A DNA stretch of 64,000 nucleotides from Pelodera strongyloides. Lineage: Eukaryota > Nematoda > Chromadorea > Rhabditida > Rhabditidae. The translations under genes were made by a program, and so were the position numbers. Within the stretch, counting starts at the first letter, position 1; every line of letters starts with the position of its first letter. The notes below the pieces were generated by a model that saw only the letters and a list, made by a program, of their open reading frames with translations, searched no databases and was not told where the DNA came from. The stretch lies in assembly GCA_036852015.1 (NCBI GenBank), contig JAANDG010000027.1, forward strand, positions 186,001-250,000, given 5' to 3'. Of this stretch, positions 45,001 through 52,400 are shown piece by piece.

Positions 45001-47412
45001 CCTTGAAACATTTGCAGGAATTGATGAAGTATCACTGTTTTGAGATTTACTTACTGGTCACGCCATACGTACACGTACACATTCTCAACCTTTTGACAGA
45101 CAACCTTTTTCATTGTTGTGCTTATGTGGAATAACCGTAACCTTTAGCTCTGCTAGGCTCTGCACGCTTTTTATGTTGTGTACTGATTGCTTGTTTTCTT
45201 TTATATTATTAATTTCGACTATTGATTTTAGTGTTCAACCGATAATCTATGGAGTTTATGACCAGTGCCATGACAGTTCGACGTTGTTAGCACGGCCTTC
45301 GCTATACAAAATCACCATGGATGGGAGGCAAGTCGGTGATTTAAAGGGATCGGTTCACCTTAAATTGTGTCTGTTTTTTTTTGTTTCTTTATTTTCTATA
45401 AGGGATAATAAAAATTTGGAATACAAAAAGTAGTGCTCAATTTCAATACTCACGAAGATATTGGGTGACAAAGTGGTGGATTGATCGGTCCGAAATGCAA
45501 AAAGGGCAATTGTCCTGCCTTGTTTGTATAGAGACAATTACCCTTTTTGCCTTCGGGGCCGATCAATCCACCACTTTATCACCCAAAATCTTCGTGAGTA
45601 TTGAAATTGAACACTAGTTTTTGTATTCCAAATTTTTATTATCCCTTATAGATAATAAATAAACAAAAAATAGACACAATTTAAGGTGAACCGATCCCTT
45701 TAAAGTTAAAGCGAAATGCCGGCCGGTTTTTGAAACGCATCAGCATTATTAGGCAGCTTATGCAAACGAGCCATAAATTAGAATAAAAAATCGAGCTAAG
45801 TTCGAGCCACTTAGCATAAATACGTAAGGATTCAGTTGTCCATGACGCGCTCCAAAAACCGGCCGGTATTTCGCTTTAAGCTTGAACTTAGGTCAGAAAC
45901 TTTAATTTGAAAAATAGTGCAATTTCTTGTCTACATTTATTTACAAGCAATTATGTATTATGTTCTTCGTTAATTGCCTAATTGCTTTCATCTAAAGATG
46001 CTACACGTGGAAACTGTTCTTCTGGAATATGATTGACGCAATTTATCAGGCCGCAATTTGTTATTACGGCTGTCATTTTGTGAGTTTTCTTTCTTTATCG
46101 GTCGTTTTCTTTTATGTATGACTGTATGACACACCGTTTTGACACGTACTCTGGACAACTGCTATATCTTGTGTTAGATTGCGCTCCTCTTGTCCTGGTT
46201 TTTTTACCACCCTGCGCCAGCACCCCCAGCCAGGGGCGCTGGCCCACTGCGCGGCTGGTTGGGGGTGCGCTGCACGGTTGGGGACCAGAGCCCACCGAGA
46301 CACCGGCCCCTCTGCGGAGAGCCACGCGATGAGCAAGGGGTTTTGTGCGCGAGTACGATGCGGCTCACATTTATCATTGTGCAATATTTACAGTGTTACT
46401 GGGACACTTTCTCAAGTCTCTGGGAGTTCGGGTTCACCCTTTGCACGTCAATGTTTCTAGTGAATAGTGCGCATTTGGCAATTGAAATTCGATGCTGGGT
46501 AAGTAAATTTTTAATGCAAGATTGGGGTGTTTTAATGACGAATACTGTACAGAATTCCCAAAAGAACAATTCTTTTGAAAGCTTTGGCATGACCATTTAG
46601 TGTAAAATAATAATACCGAAAATATTGGTTGCCATGTTGTGTCAAATTTTTAAATACATCGAAGACTTTTTTTTTTAATTTATCGAAGAAAAAGAATGGA
46701 GGATTTTGCTTTATGGCACGCGTTTTTAAAATGTCTCCTCGCCTCCTGAGTCCTGGGTATAAGATACGGGTCATGTGCCCGTCTCTACAGGAAGGACACC
46801 TTCTGGAACACAATTAGCACATGTAATTGTCCTTCATAAGGTTCAAGACCGCATGCCATATCACTTTGAATTTAGACCTGGCCGATCACGTTCGTCTTTG
46901 CTTTCTTCACACTGCTACATTTCGTATTCTTCCTCGTTTATCATGCAATGATGCAACCAGAAATGCAAATCAAGGGAAACCCGGTTTGGGTTTCGTATCG
47001 GGTACTGGGTGAGTTTTTCAAGTACTCACCTTTTTTTTATCCTTTTGAACACCTGTGTTGAATTGCGTTTATTCATATTATTATATCATTATATATTATA
47101 CACATATATGAAAAAGCTAACCATTCTTTTTAATTAAGCTGTAACTTGTAAATAATTGATTTTAGGCACGTTTGAATTCTACGCTACCGAGCTGATAACG
47201 GTGACACTGGCACTTTTACCGAGGTAGGCCCAATCGATCAATAATTATTCAATAAATTAAGTCAAGCAATTAAAAATGTCCAATTAGGAACATAAAAATG
47301 AACAATTAAAAAAAAATCAATATCTAATTTCAGACTCCTCTACCGTGTCGTGCTCAGTGTGTTCGACGGGCGTGGAGCTAGCGCAATGAGCTGTTTTGGA
47401 TTCACGATTTAG
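26312..47412 (+). CDS. P4-type ATPase (phospholipid flippase), 34 exons, N-terminal exon(s) missing
   Basis: Exons: 26312-26487, 26631-26719, 27471-27544, 27720-27867, 28832-28921, 34041-34161, 34374-34448, 34895-35008, 35622-35755, 35889-35987, 36451-36612, 37133-37288, 37577-37713, 38530-38594, 38833-38920, 39164-39287, 39542-39624, 39755-39848, 40013-40094, 40540-40706, 41470-41580, 42204-42297, 42579-42669, 43029-43106, 43291-43388, 43574-43650, 44030-44155, 44766-44869, 45232-45327, 45998-46079, 46394-46498, 46876-47008, 47166-47223, 47334-47412 (TAG). All phases agree; about 1,202 residues, the usual length. Motifs: FISTTKYT at the N-terminus, DGETSLK (~173), PLSLY in TM4 (P4 usually PISL), phosphorylation site [11 protein letters not shown] (~397), [26 protein letters not shown] and GDGANDV (~917), then the C-terminal membrane helices. 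The enzyme would flip aminophospholipids to the cytosolic leaflet, usually with a CDC50 partner. Intron 29 starts with GC. Intron 5 hosts a LINE. Confidence 0.9.
26969..27447. mobile_element. TTAA fold-back element, family I, in flippase intron 2
   Basis: TTAAAGGGATGGGCTCACTA to TAGTGAGCCCATCCCTTTAA. The arms are nearly perfect. It ends 23 bases before exon 3. The bases just before it (ACATGCCGTACCGCC) look like the end of a family F element, so two elements may abut here. Confidence 0.9.
27916..27990. repeat. (AAT)n microsatellite
   Basis: About 24 ATA/AAT units in flippase intron 4. Confidence 0.95.
28060..28476. mobile_element. TTAA fold-back element, family G, in flippase intron 4
   Basis: TTAAAGGGTCAGGCCCATTT to AAATAGGCCTGACCCTTTAA; long well-paired arms. 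Confidence 0.85.
28971..29066. mobile_element. TTAA MITE, family A, left part only
   Basis: TTAAAGCGAAATGCCGGCCG then the usual TTGCTCGAATTTAGCTCGA inner block; the right half is gone at the start of the hairpin repeat. Confidence 0.6.
29073..29218. repeat. Three tandem 52-53-base hairpin units
   Basis: Each unit contains GTGGCAAGAT and, 18 bases on, ATCTTGCCAC, so each can fold into a 10-bp stem; the third unit is degenerate. In flippase intron 5, before the LINE. Confidence 0.7.
29296..29455. repeat. Ten perfect tandem copies of a 16-base unit
   Basis: ATTCCAATTTTAATTC repeated ten times without change, ending about 105 bases before LINE ORF1. It may be the 5' part of the LINE or a satellite seed. 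Confidence 0.85.
29561..30418 (+). CDS. LINE ORF1 protein
   Basis: 285 residues from the ATG at 29561 to TAG at 30416-30418. The start is basic with an RKR..and SPKRRE cluster, which suits RNA binding. The middle has a helical stretch with no CCHC zinc knuckle, and the C-terminus is Gly/Pro-rich. ORF1 proteins of CR1/Jockey elements package the element RNA; identification here rests on position before an endonuclease-RT ORF rather than on a domain. The last base of its stop codon is the first base of the ORF2 frame. Confidence 0.7.
   Translation: MEIDTADTAASRKRDRAGNGGTSPRSHSPKRREISSVIGMSEEDIHKLIQSGLGDNGLRLDSEGAGKLLSAFEKLLNLAKDVISGHSSIVMDAVREETRLRSLVITLPTNVPKPSNGANAEEIARQKVAEESSQQIQLRTMFKYLGVNEAPKALYRMNDYLWKCELPSRHAKWMVLRNKMKLKGTEKWGNVFIRESLTFEQRQRQKELRYRRNYLNESSGGNGEIWQLRGEQLVWRSNPAIDRTAMAMSVVIPPGWSSAGPRAARNQGGGGSGNPPPRAPIATGN
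30418..33306 (+). pseudogene. LINE ORF2: AP-endonuclease and reverse transcriptase, frameshifted near the 3' end
   Basis: The first frame runs to TAG at 32845-32847 (809 residues). An endonuclease/exonuclease/phosphatase domain opens with [10 protein letters not shown] and keeps GDFN (~149) and SADH (~215). The RT follows with [14 protein letters not shown] (~574-581), [10 protein letters not shown] (~631) and FADD (~665). The C-terminal domain typical of CR1/Jockey ([20 protein letters not shown]) runs into the stop. It then continues in a second frame ([10 protein letters not shown]..) and, after a run of nine T at about 32981-32989, in a third frame to 33306. Two small indels therefore split the protein. 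The first ATG in frame is 30475, but homology begins earlier, so initiation may be coupled to the ORF1 stop. Confidence 0.85.
33451..33927. other. Remainder of flippase intron 5 after the LINE
   Basis: No gene seen. TGTAAAGCGGACTATCGTCC at about 33458 may be the decayed left end of the family A MITE whose right end lies at 34023. Confidence 0.3.
33928..34023. mobile_element. TTAA MITE, family A, right part
   Basis: TTCATTTGCATAGGCTGCAT then AACCGACCGATATTTCGCTT + TAA. It ends 17 bases before flippase exon 6. Confidence 0.65.
34219..34372. mobile_element. TTAA MITE, family E, degenerate, abutting flippase exon 7
   Basis: Left part TTAAAGC... then AAATCCTATGTATCCTATG; the right end is decayed and CCTTTAG runs straight into exon 7 at 34374, so the old terminus seems to serve as the 3' splice site. 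Confidence 0.5.
34544..34708. mobile_element. TTAA MITE, family A, in flippase intron 7
   Basis: TTAAAACGAAATATCGGCCG to ACCGGCCAGTATTTCGCTTC. A second very decayed copy may follow, ending CCGGCTGTTGTTCCACTTTA at 34865. Confidence 0.7.
35502..35538. repeat. GC-rich hairpin
   Basis: CAGGCGCGC/GCGCGCCTG stem around ATC, flanked by CCAG..CTGG, in flippase intron 8. Confidence 0.5.
35781..35828. repeat. (GA)n tract
   Basis: GAGA-rich microsatellite in flippase intron 9. Confidence 0.85.
36254..36424. mobile_element. TTAA MITE, family E, in flippase intron 10
   Basis: 171 bases: TTAAAGCGAATTGCTAGCCC to GGCTAGCATTTCGCTTTAA. It is nearly identical to 40322-40492. A short family F-like sequence (GGTACGGCACGTGGTTT) abuts its left TTAA, and exon 11 starts 27 bases after it. 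Confidence 0.9.
38065..38192. repeat. Short element with AACACACAGGGA inverted ends
   Basis: CACCAACACACAGGGAGCC at the left pairs with GGTTCCCTGTGTGTTGGT at the right, about 120 bases apart, in flippase intron 13; possibly a small non-TTAA MITE. Confidence 0.5.
38715..38780 (-). repeat. tRNA-like sequence, probable SINE head
   Basis: On the minus strand, GGCAGTGCAGTTGGTGGCTG (A-box-like) and ACGGGTTCGACTCTTG (B-box-like). It lies next to a family F MITE left end at about 38628 (TTAAAGCGGTATGGCACGTG). Confidence 0.4.
38970..39110. repeat. GA-rich low-complexity tract
   Basis: GAGA and GAAA units in flippase intron 15. Confidence 0.85.
40131..40280. mobile_element. TTAA MITE, family A, degenerate
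   Basis: CTTCCGGTATTTGAAAAGTA against TACGTTTCAAAAATCGGACA, with the inner TGCAAATGAATATAATTAGA block; flippase intron 19. Confidence 0.55.
40322..40492. mobile_element. TTAA MITE, family E, in flippase intron 19
   Basis: 171 bases, near-perfect palindrome, nearly identical to 36254-36424; it ends 47 bases before exon 20. Confidence 0.9.
40906..40988. repeat. TTTTCCG tandem repeat
   Basis: Runs of GTTTTCCG and CTTTCCG units in flippase intron 20. Confidence 0.75.
41016..41456. mobile_element. TTAA fold-back element, family C, in flippase intron 20
   Basis: TTAAAGGATCGCAGTCACTC to GAGTGACTGCGATCCTTTAA; arms nearly identical to 7423-7847. It ends 13 bases before exon 21. Confidence 0.9.
41616..41790. 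mobile_element. TTAA MITE, family A, in flippase intron 21
   Basis: Left TAGCGAAATGCCGGCCG with a lost TTAA; right CGGCCGGTATTTTTCGCTTT + AA. Confidence 0.75.
42773..42945. mobile_element. TTAA MITE, family A, in flippase intron 23
   Basis: TTAAAGCGAAATACCGTCCG; right end decayed after TTTCAAAAACCAGCGG. Confidence 0.7.
43658..43838. mobile_element. TTAA MITE, family A, seven bases inside flippase intron 26
   Basis: The donor GTAATTA is followed directly by TTAAAGCGAAATACATGCCG; right end ACCGGTATTTTGCTTTAA. Splicing apparently tolerates it, since the donor's first six bases are kept. Confidence 0.85.
44194..44381. mobile_element. TTAA MITE, family A, in flippase intron 27
   Basis: TTAAAGCGAAATACCGGTAG to CGGCCAGTATTTCGCTTTC; right TTAA lost. 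Confidence 0.75.
44932..45003. repeat. Interstitial telomere-type array (CCTAAG)n
   Basis: About 12 units of CCTAAG (TTAGGC on the minus strand), with one CTAAGA variant, in flippase intron 28. TTAGGC is the nematode telomere unit. Confidence 0.95.
45341..45702. mobile_element. TTAA fold-back element, family B, in flippase intron 29
   Basis: TTAAAGGGATCGGTTCACCT to AGGTGAACCGATCCCTTTAA; near-perfect arms. Inserted 13 bases into the intron. Confidence 0.9.
45705..45878. mobile_element. TTAA MITE, family A, next to the family B copy
   Basis: TTAAAGCGAAATGCCGGCCG to CGGCCGGTATTTCGCTTTAA; only two bases separate it from the preceding element. Confidence 0.85.
46180..46330. repeat. GC-rich island with hairpin in flippase intron 30
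   Basis: About 150 bases of strongly GC-rich sequence in an AT-rich intron. CAGCACCCCCAGCCAG pairs with CTGGTTGGGGGTGCGCTG. No tRNA or domain recognised. Confidence 0.55.
46704..46872. mobile_element. TTAA MITE, family F, degenerate, abutting flippase exon 32
   Basis: Left TGCTTTATGGCACGCG, right CCGCATGCCATATCACTTTG followed by AATTTAG and the exon at 46876. The decayed right tip lies within four bases of the acceptor. Confidence 0.45.
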
Positions 47413-47651
47413 GCAACTACTCACAGAAAAAATGGTATTCACTGAGGAAACCATTTGATGACCGGTTACCGACCACTTTATGACCACTTGACGACGGTTT
47501 CCGGGTAAGATTGTCACCAAGTGGTCACCAAATGGTTTGTCGAAACCCAGGGAACCGTCTTCAAATGGTTCACTCCTTTTCATATGTAAGTCGATAATAT
47601 TCGTTGACAAACCTGATACTCACAATCAGTACAGTGCTCATACTTTTTACT

Positions 47652-47696
47652 TAGGCTTAGGCTTAGGGCCTAAGCCCGAGGCTGAGCCTAAGCCAT
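47652..47696. repeat. Head-to-head telomere-type repeat
   Basis: TTAGGCTTAGGCTTAGG runs into GCCTAAGCC, with degenerate units after, so the array changes strand in the middle. Confidence 0.8.
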
Positions 47697-48001
47697 AGTA
47701 TGCCATCGTTTCAACAACTTATATGCCCAGCAATTTTATATTCAATTATATCGATGTTGGTTGTGAAATATTTCAGTTGCCTGTTTTCCATTTATCAACT
47801 GATCTACTTGACATGTTCTAGCTGATTTTCTTTATTATATGTACAATTTTATTATACTTATTAGCGCATTTGATGCTCATTCAATAATTGCATTGACGTA
47901 CGGACTATGGTAGGATTTGCAATTTATTGATCTGTTTGTATCTTGTATTTTTACTTTTTACAATTTTAATAATTTTCTTTTTCTTACTTGCTTCAACCTT
48001 G

Positions 48002-48158
48002 CTAAAGCGAAATACCGGCCGGTTTCTGCAACACATCGTGAACAACTGAATTTTTACGTATTTAGGCTAATTTGCTCGAATTTAGCTCGATTTTTTTATT
48101 CTAATTTATGCACATTTGCATATGCTGCGTAAGAAAAACAGACCGGTATTTCGCTTTA
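48002..48158. mobile_element. TTAA MITE, family A
   Basis: CTAAAGCGAAATACCGGCCG to ACCGGTATTTCGCTTTAA. Confidence 0.8.
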
Positions 48159-49440
48159 ATTAAATTTCTTTGGAACTTTGCATCACGCTGCCGCCTGCCA
48201 TTTCTAAAAAACTTGTATTTTACATTGCAATATTGCCACAGAACACAGAACATACACTGTCACTCACGGGTGTACTATTCCTATGTATCAATTTTCATTT
48301 CTTATTGTTAGTATTTTTTATTGAGCTAACCCTTTCAACTCAAAAATTGTACCTCTGTTTTTTCACTGTATTCAAATTATAATAAAAAAATTATTACATT
48401 TTATTAAAATTCTTTCATGGAAAATGAAATATTCGAACATCGTAAGCGACAAATGCAAACACAGTGAAAATTTAGACGTAGGTCTATTCTATAAAGTAGA
48501 ACATAGAAAAATTGGGGTCCGTCTCTTTTCTACGATAATTGTAAATAAAATATATCGCAGAAGTCGGATTACTATATTCGTCGCAAAACATAAAATGCTA
48601 AAAAAAAACAATTAATGAGAAGGTAATTACATAACTATGATAATTATTGATTGCGCTGAATGAGGCAACATTTTTAAAATGTGGTATAAATAAATATAAA
48701 TCAACTAAGCGAAAAAAAAACGATTAAAAATATATAAATAACGAAAGCAGCGGAATGTATGGGTAACTGAGAAATTGTCGAAAATCTTTGGTACAATAAA
48801 TAATAAATTAATAAATTTTAATATTTTTAATATTTAATTATAACAAATTTAATAATATAATAATTGTTAATTAATATATTATGTAAATATTACCATAAAC
48901 GATAAACCTAAACGTAAACAAAAATAAAAAAAATGCTAAATTAACTTATAATACAAAAATTTAGACAACGGGAAACACCAGCATTTTAGTAAAGGCAAGC
49001 TTTGGAAGGTACATTATGCAAATACTTTAAAGTCAATTAGGATAGTTAAACGCACTAGGATAAATACACTAAGCAATTAAGGTTGATTAGCTGATTATGA
49101 TTAGATACTCGTTGATGGACGATTGATATAAAAAGACTTGATATGAGTGTGGTCTGAAGTTATAGTTATAGTCATACTATTATACTTAACATAATTATTC
49201 TAATTTATAAGACAAAGGTCTTCAACTTACTTTTCGAAAGTCAGGACTCAGGACTTCATAAACTAAAAACTTTTTTCTGAACTCTTTAAGTTAGCATAAT
49301 TTTTGAAATGCTATCATATATTTTGTACTAGTAATCACATTGCTATACTTGAAACGTTATGCCAAAATGAGCATTTCTTGTAGGCTAATTAAATTAAGAT
49401 CAATAGGGTAATTAGCTAATTGCTGGACGTCATGACCTCC

Positions 49441-52400
49441 TCAATACGGTATAAACTTTTGCCGTTGTGCTTGGGCCTTACATACTGCTACCGTGACCAC
49501 GGAGAGGCAGACGAGTATGATACCGGTGATGGCCCAAAACCCGACCAGAGGTATGCATACGTTATTCTTCTGAAGTTGATCGGTCGTAGAAGCTGGATGA
49601 ATCGGATCCATACTTTTGAGCGCTTCCGGCATTTCTGCAACGGTTGAGATTAATCTGATCGTATTTCAAGTTAAAGCGGAATGGCACGTGGTTTATGACA
49701 ACGGAGTACAATTTGCACGAATGACATACGGAAAGTTTTATGCTGGCGGTGCAATATTCTAATACTGTTGCATTATCTTCTTCTGTGGAAATTTATGTCA
49801 CAGATACAGATGAGTTAGTATACGAATAAAAATATTTTGTTCATGTTTTGCCTGCGTTAGACATTGGTCGCAGGAAATTGTTTACGTAATGTCTTTCCAC
49901 TTGCAAGTACCAATCAATAATTGGACATACCGTAGTCCTTGTCCAAAATTGTCAATTCAGGCGAAGTTATGTCCATGTCTACTGTAGTTGGTGTCTCCCT
50001 TCGTCGAATATCCCGTTTAGGCTCACCGTTATGCGGGTCCCCAGTCAGAATTTGAATTGGCGCCGCGCGTTCCTGAATATCAATCGTATACTGTAGCTCA
50101 AATTGAACGTACTCAAAGAACTCAAAACTCGAAAAATTTATGTGAATGTACCCAGAGAATCAACGTAAATTTATGTGGTTAACGCAGTCCAACTGTATGA
50201 ACATTTATGTGCCAACTATGGAACACAATTTGCACAGAACTACATAAACCGCGTGCCATACCGCTTTGAATCGTTCATTCATACCTGTCCACCATCAGCT
50301 GTTATCTCGAGTCCACTACCCTCGTCGACAATCTCCGTTTCGTTGAATTTCTTCTCAATGAATTCCCGTAGGGTATTCGGCTTGGGGAAAGGTTCCTGCA
50401 AAGTTCCCGGTGTCGGGAACGCCTCCTTTGGCTTATTGGAGAGCTCCACTAAATAATAGATTATATAATTCTTTCATTATGGTTTGCCTAAGCCTAAGCC
50501 TTTGCCTACATAAAGTTTGTTTGTTTGGATATTTGTTTTTGTGCAGTGCGTTACCCCCGTAATGTCCGAGCACACCTCCAAATGAATATATGAATTAGTA
50601 ATGTTTAAAAACTTACATGCTCCGGGGTGTGGGAACGCTTCTTTGCTTATCACAACTGAAAAAATAGAGGTTTTATGCGATGTAGCTCTCGTTTAGCAGT
50701 CTATTTGGAAAGTTAGCTTAAGTTTTTTTAATATTAAGGATGTTTTATTAATGCTTCGGCTTTAGTGGGACTAAAAACCGCAATCTCCTCGGAAGGCTAA
50801 CGATTTGCCCATTGCCCCCACTTGTTGTTAACATTATACCATCTTACTATGGTTTACGATTACTGATGTGAGATTTCTCAAGCTTACCCGTCGTTGTTCC
50901 TGGTGGGGTGGTGGTGGGCGGGGCTGCCGTGGTGGTGGTTGACGTCATCGTCGTCGTGGTTCTGCTACTGGTTCTCGTGGTAGACGCCGTCGCCGCCGAA
51001 GTGATAGGCAATTCGGTTGTTGTAGTGACAATAATCATCGTTGAGCCCTGAATGTATGATTATAAAGTAAAACGAATTTTATTCACAAGAAAGCATCCAT
51101 CAATCTGGTGCCTAACTATTTTTTTTTTTCAAAATTTATTGAAAATTTAATTTCTACTCTCTTACAGAGGATAAAAACTCACTCCAACATTTTCAGAAAC
51201 TACAGTATGCACTTTCGTGGCAGGACCCTTTTCTCCGTTAGCTATCAGCTGATCATTATCCAATTCTGCCCCAAGGCTTTGCTTGACAGCATTGTTGACC
51301 TAAAATAAAAAGTATTCAATTGTTGATATTGTAATCAGATGATTGGGCAAGGATGGCCTCAGGAACTTCGGATTATGTCAGAAGCTTTGCAACCTTGTAC
51401 GGGTGGTTTGAATACAAAGAGTACACCCTCGTAGCGTAATAACTTACATCATTGGAAACTGGAGACTGCTGCGTCACATCTTCCGCAGCATTTTCTGATG
51501 TTGCGTTCGAAGATTCCAGCCGTGTTCTCTGAAGCCGCTGCTCGGTTCCGCATTTTGGTGGCTGAAATATTAGTTTGCATTTCGAATGGCTTAGGCATAG
51601 GCTTAGGCTTAAGCTTAGGCTTAGCCTTATCATAGCTTCGTAGCTAATCGTACGATTGTACAGCGAATTTTTTTCCATTAGAAAGTTTTCTACATAAGTG
51701 AATCATTATAGTATGTACTCAGCAATTCGGACGAGAGCTACATTACTTTGTGCTTGTTGCCGTCGACTACACACTATCCAGTCAAATCTAAAATTTAAAT
51801 GAATAATAGGAAATAGAAAATACCGAAATCTCGTCGCATCCGTCCGCTTTAATGCAAAGTTTGATCTGACAATTGAAGTAGACCGAACTCTGATCGGGAA
51901 AATTGAATGCATTCGAAGCCTGAAGAAATAACGATATTTGATGAGGTTTACTATCATTTAACAATGGACAAGAATGATATAGACATGATAGTATGAGCAC
52001 GTATTAGTATGAACCATTGATTAATTATCACGCAAAGACAAAACATAAAATAATTTTAGTTACTCATGGGAGGAGCTACGGCTGGTCGCAGCTTCTCTAA
52101 CTTACAATTAGTGATCAGTTCTATTTCATGTTATAACATGCTTGAAACGTATCAAGTTGATAGTGGCGTACTGTTTTTTTTTTTTTTAAATTGACGCCTT
52201 TGATGATCGAACAGCAAAATAATACGTTTCAAGCAACCTTTATCACGTTCATCAGTGTAACAAGGATAGTTTTGTCTTCTTGTTGTTAGTACCAATTGCC
52301 AATTATTTATTTATTTATGTTCTGGAGCACGCGCCTTAGAAGCGTCACTTCTGTATTTTAATTTTAGGCTTAGGCTAGGACTGTTTTGCAGCCCCCCCCC

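Larger units (their letters stand above)
47413..49440. other. Spacer between the convergent flippase and ZP genes
   Basis: Holds a head-to-head telomere-type repeat, one family A MITE and very AT-rich sequence (about 48620-49000). No gene seen. Confidence 0.4.

Noticed and set aside
44932..45003. True chromosome end
   Set aside because: The TTAGGC array is inside an intron with coding exons on both sides.
46190..46600. 136-codon plus-strand open frame over the GC-rich island
   Set aside because: It spans a flippase intron and part of exon 31 in that exon's reading frame; the island part is Pro/Arg-rich with no motif.
51706..51957. Extra ZP exon between exons 8 and 9
   Set aside because: An acceptor and a short frame exist, but exons 8 and 9 join directly in phase to give the expected CDEIS-PPKC, so this is intron.
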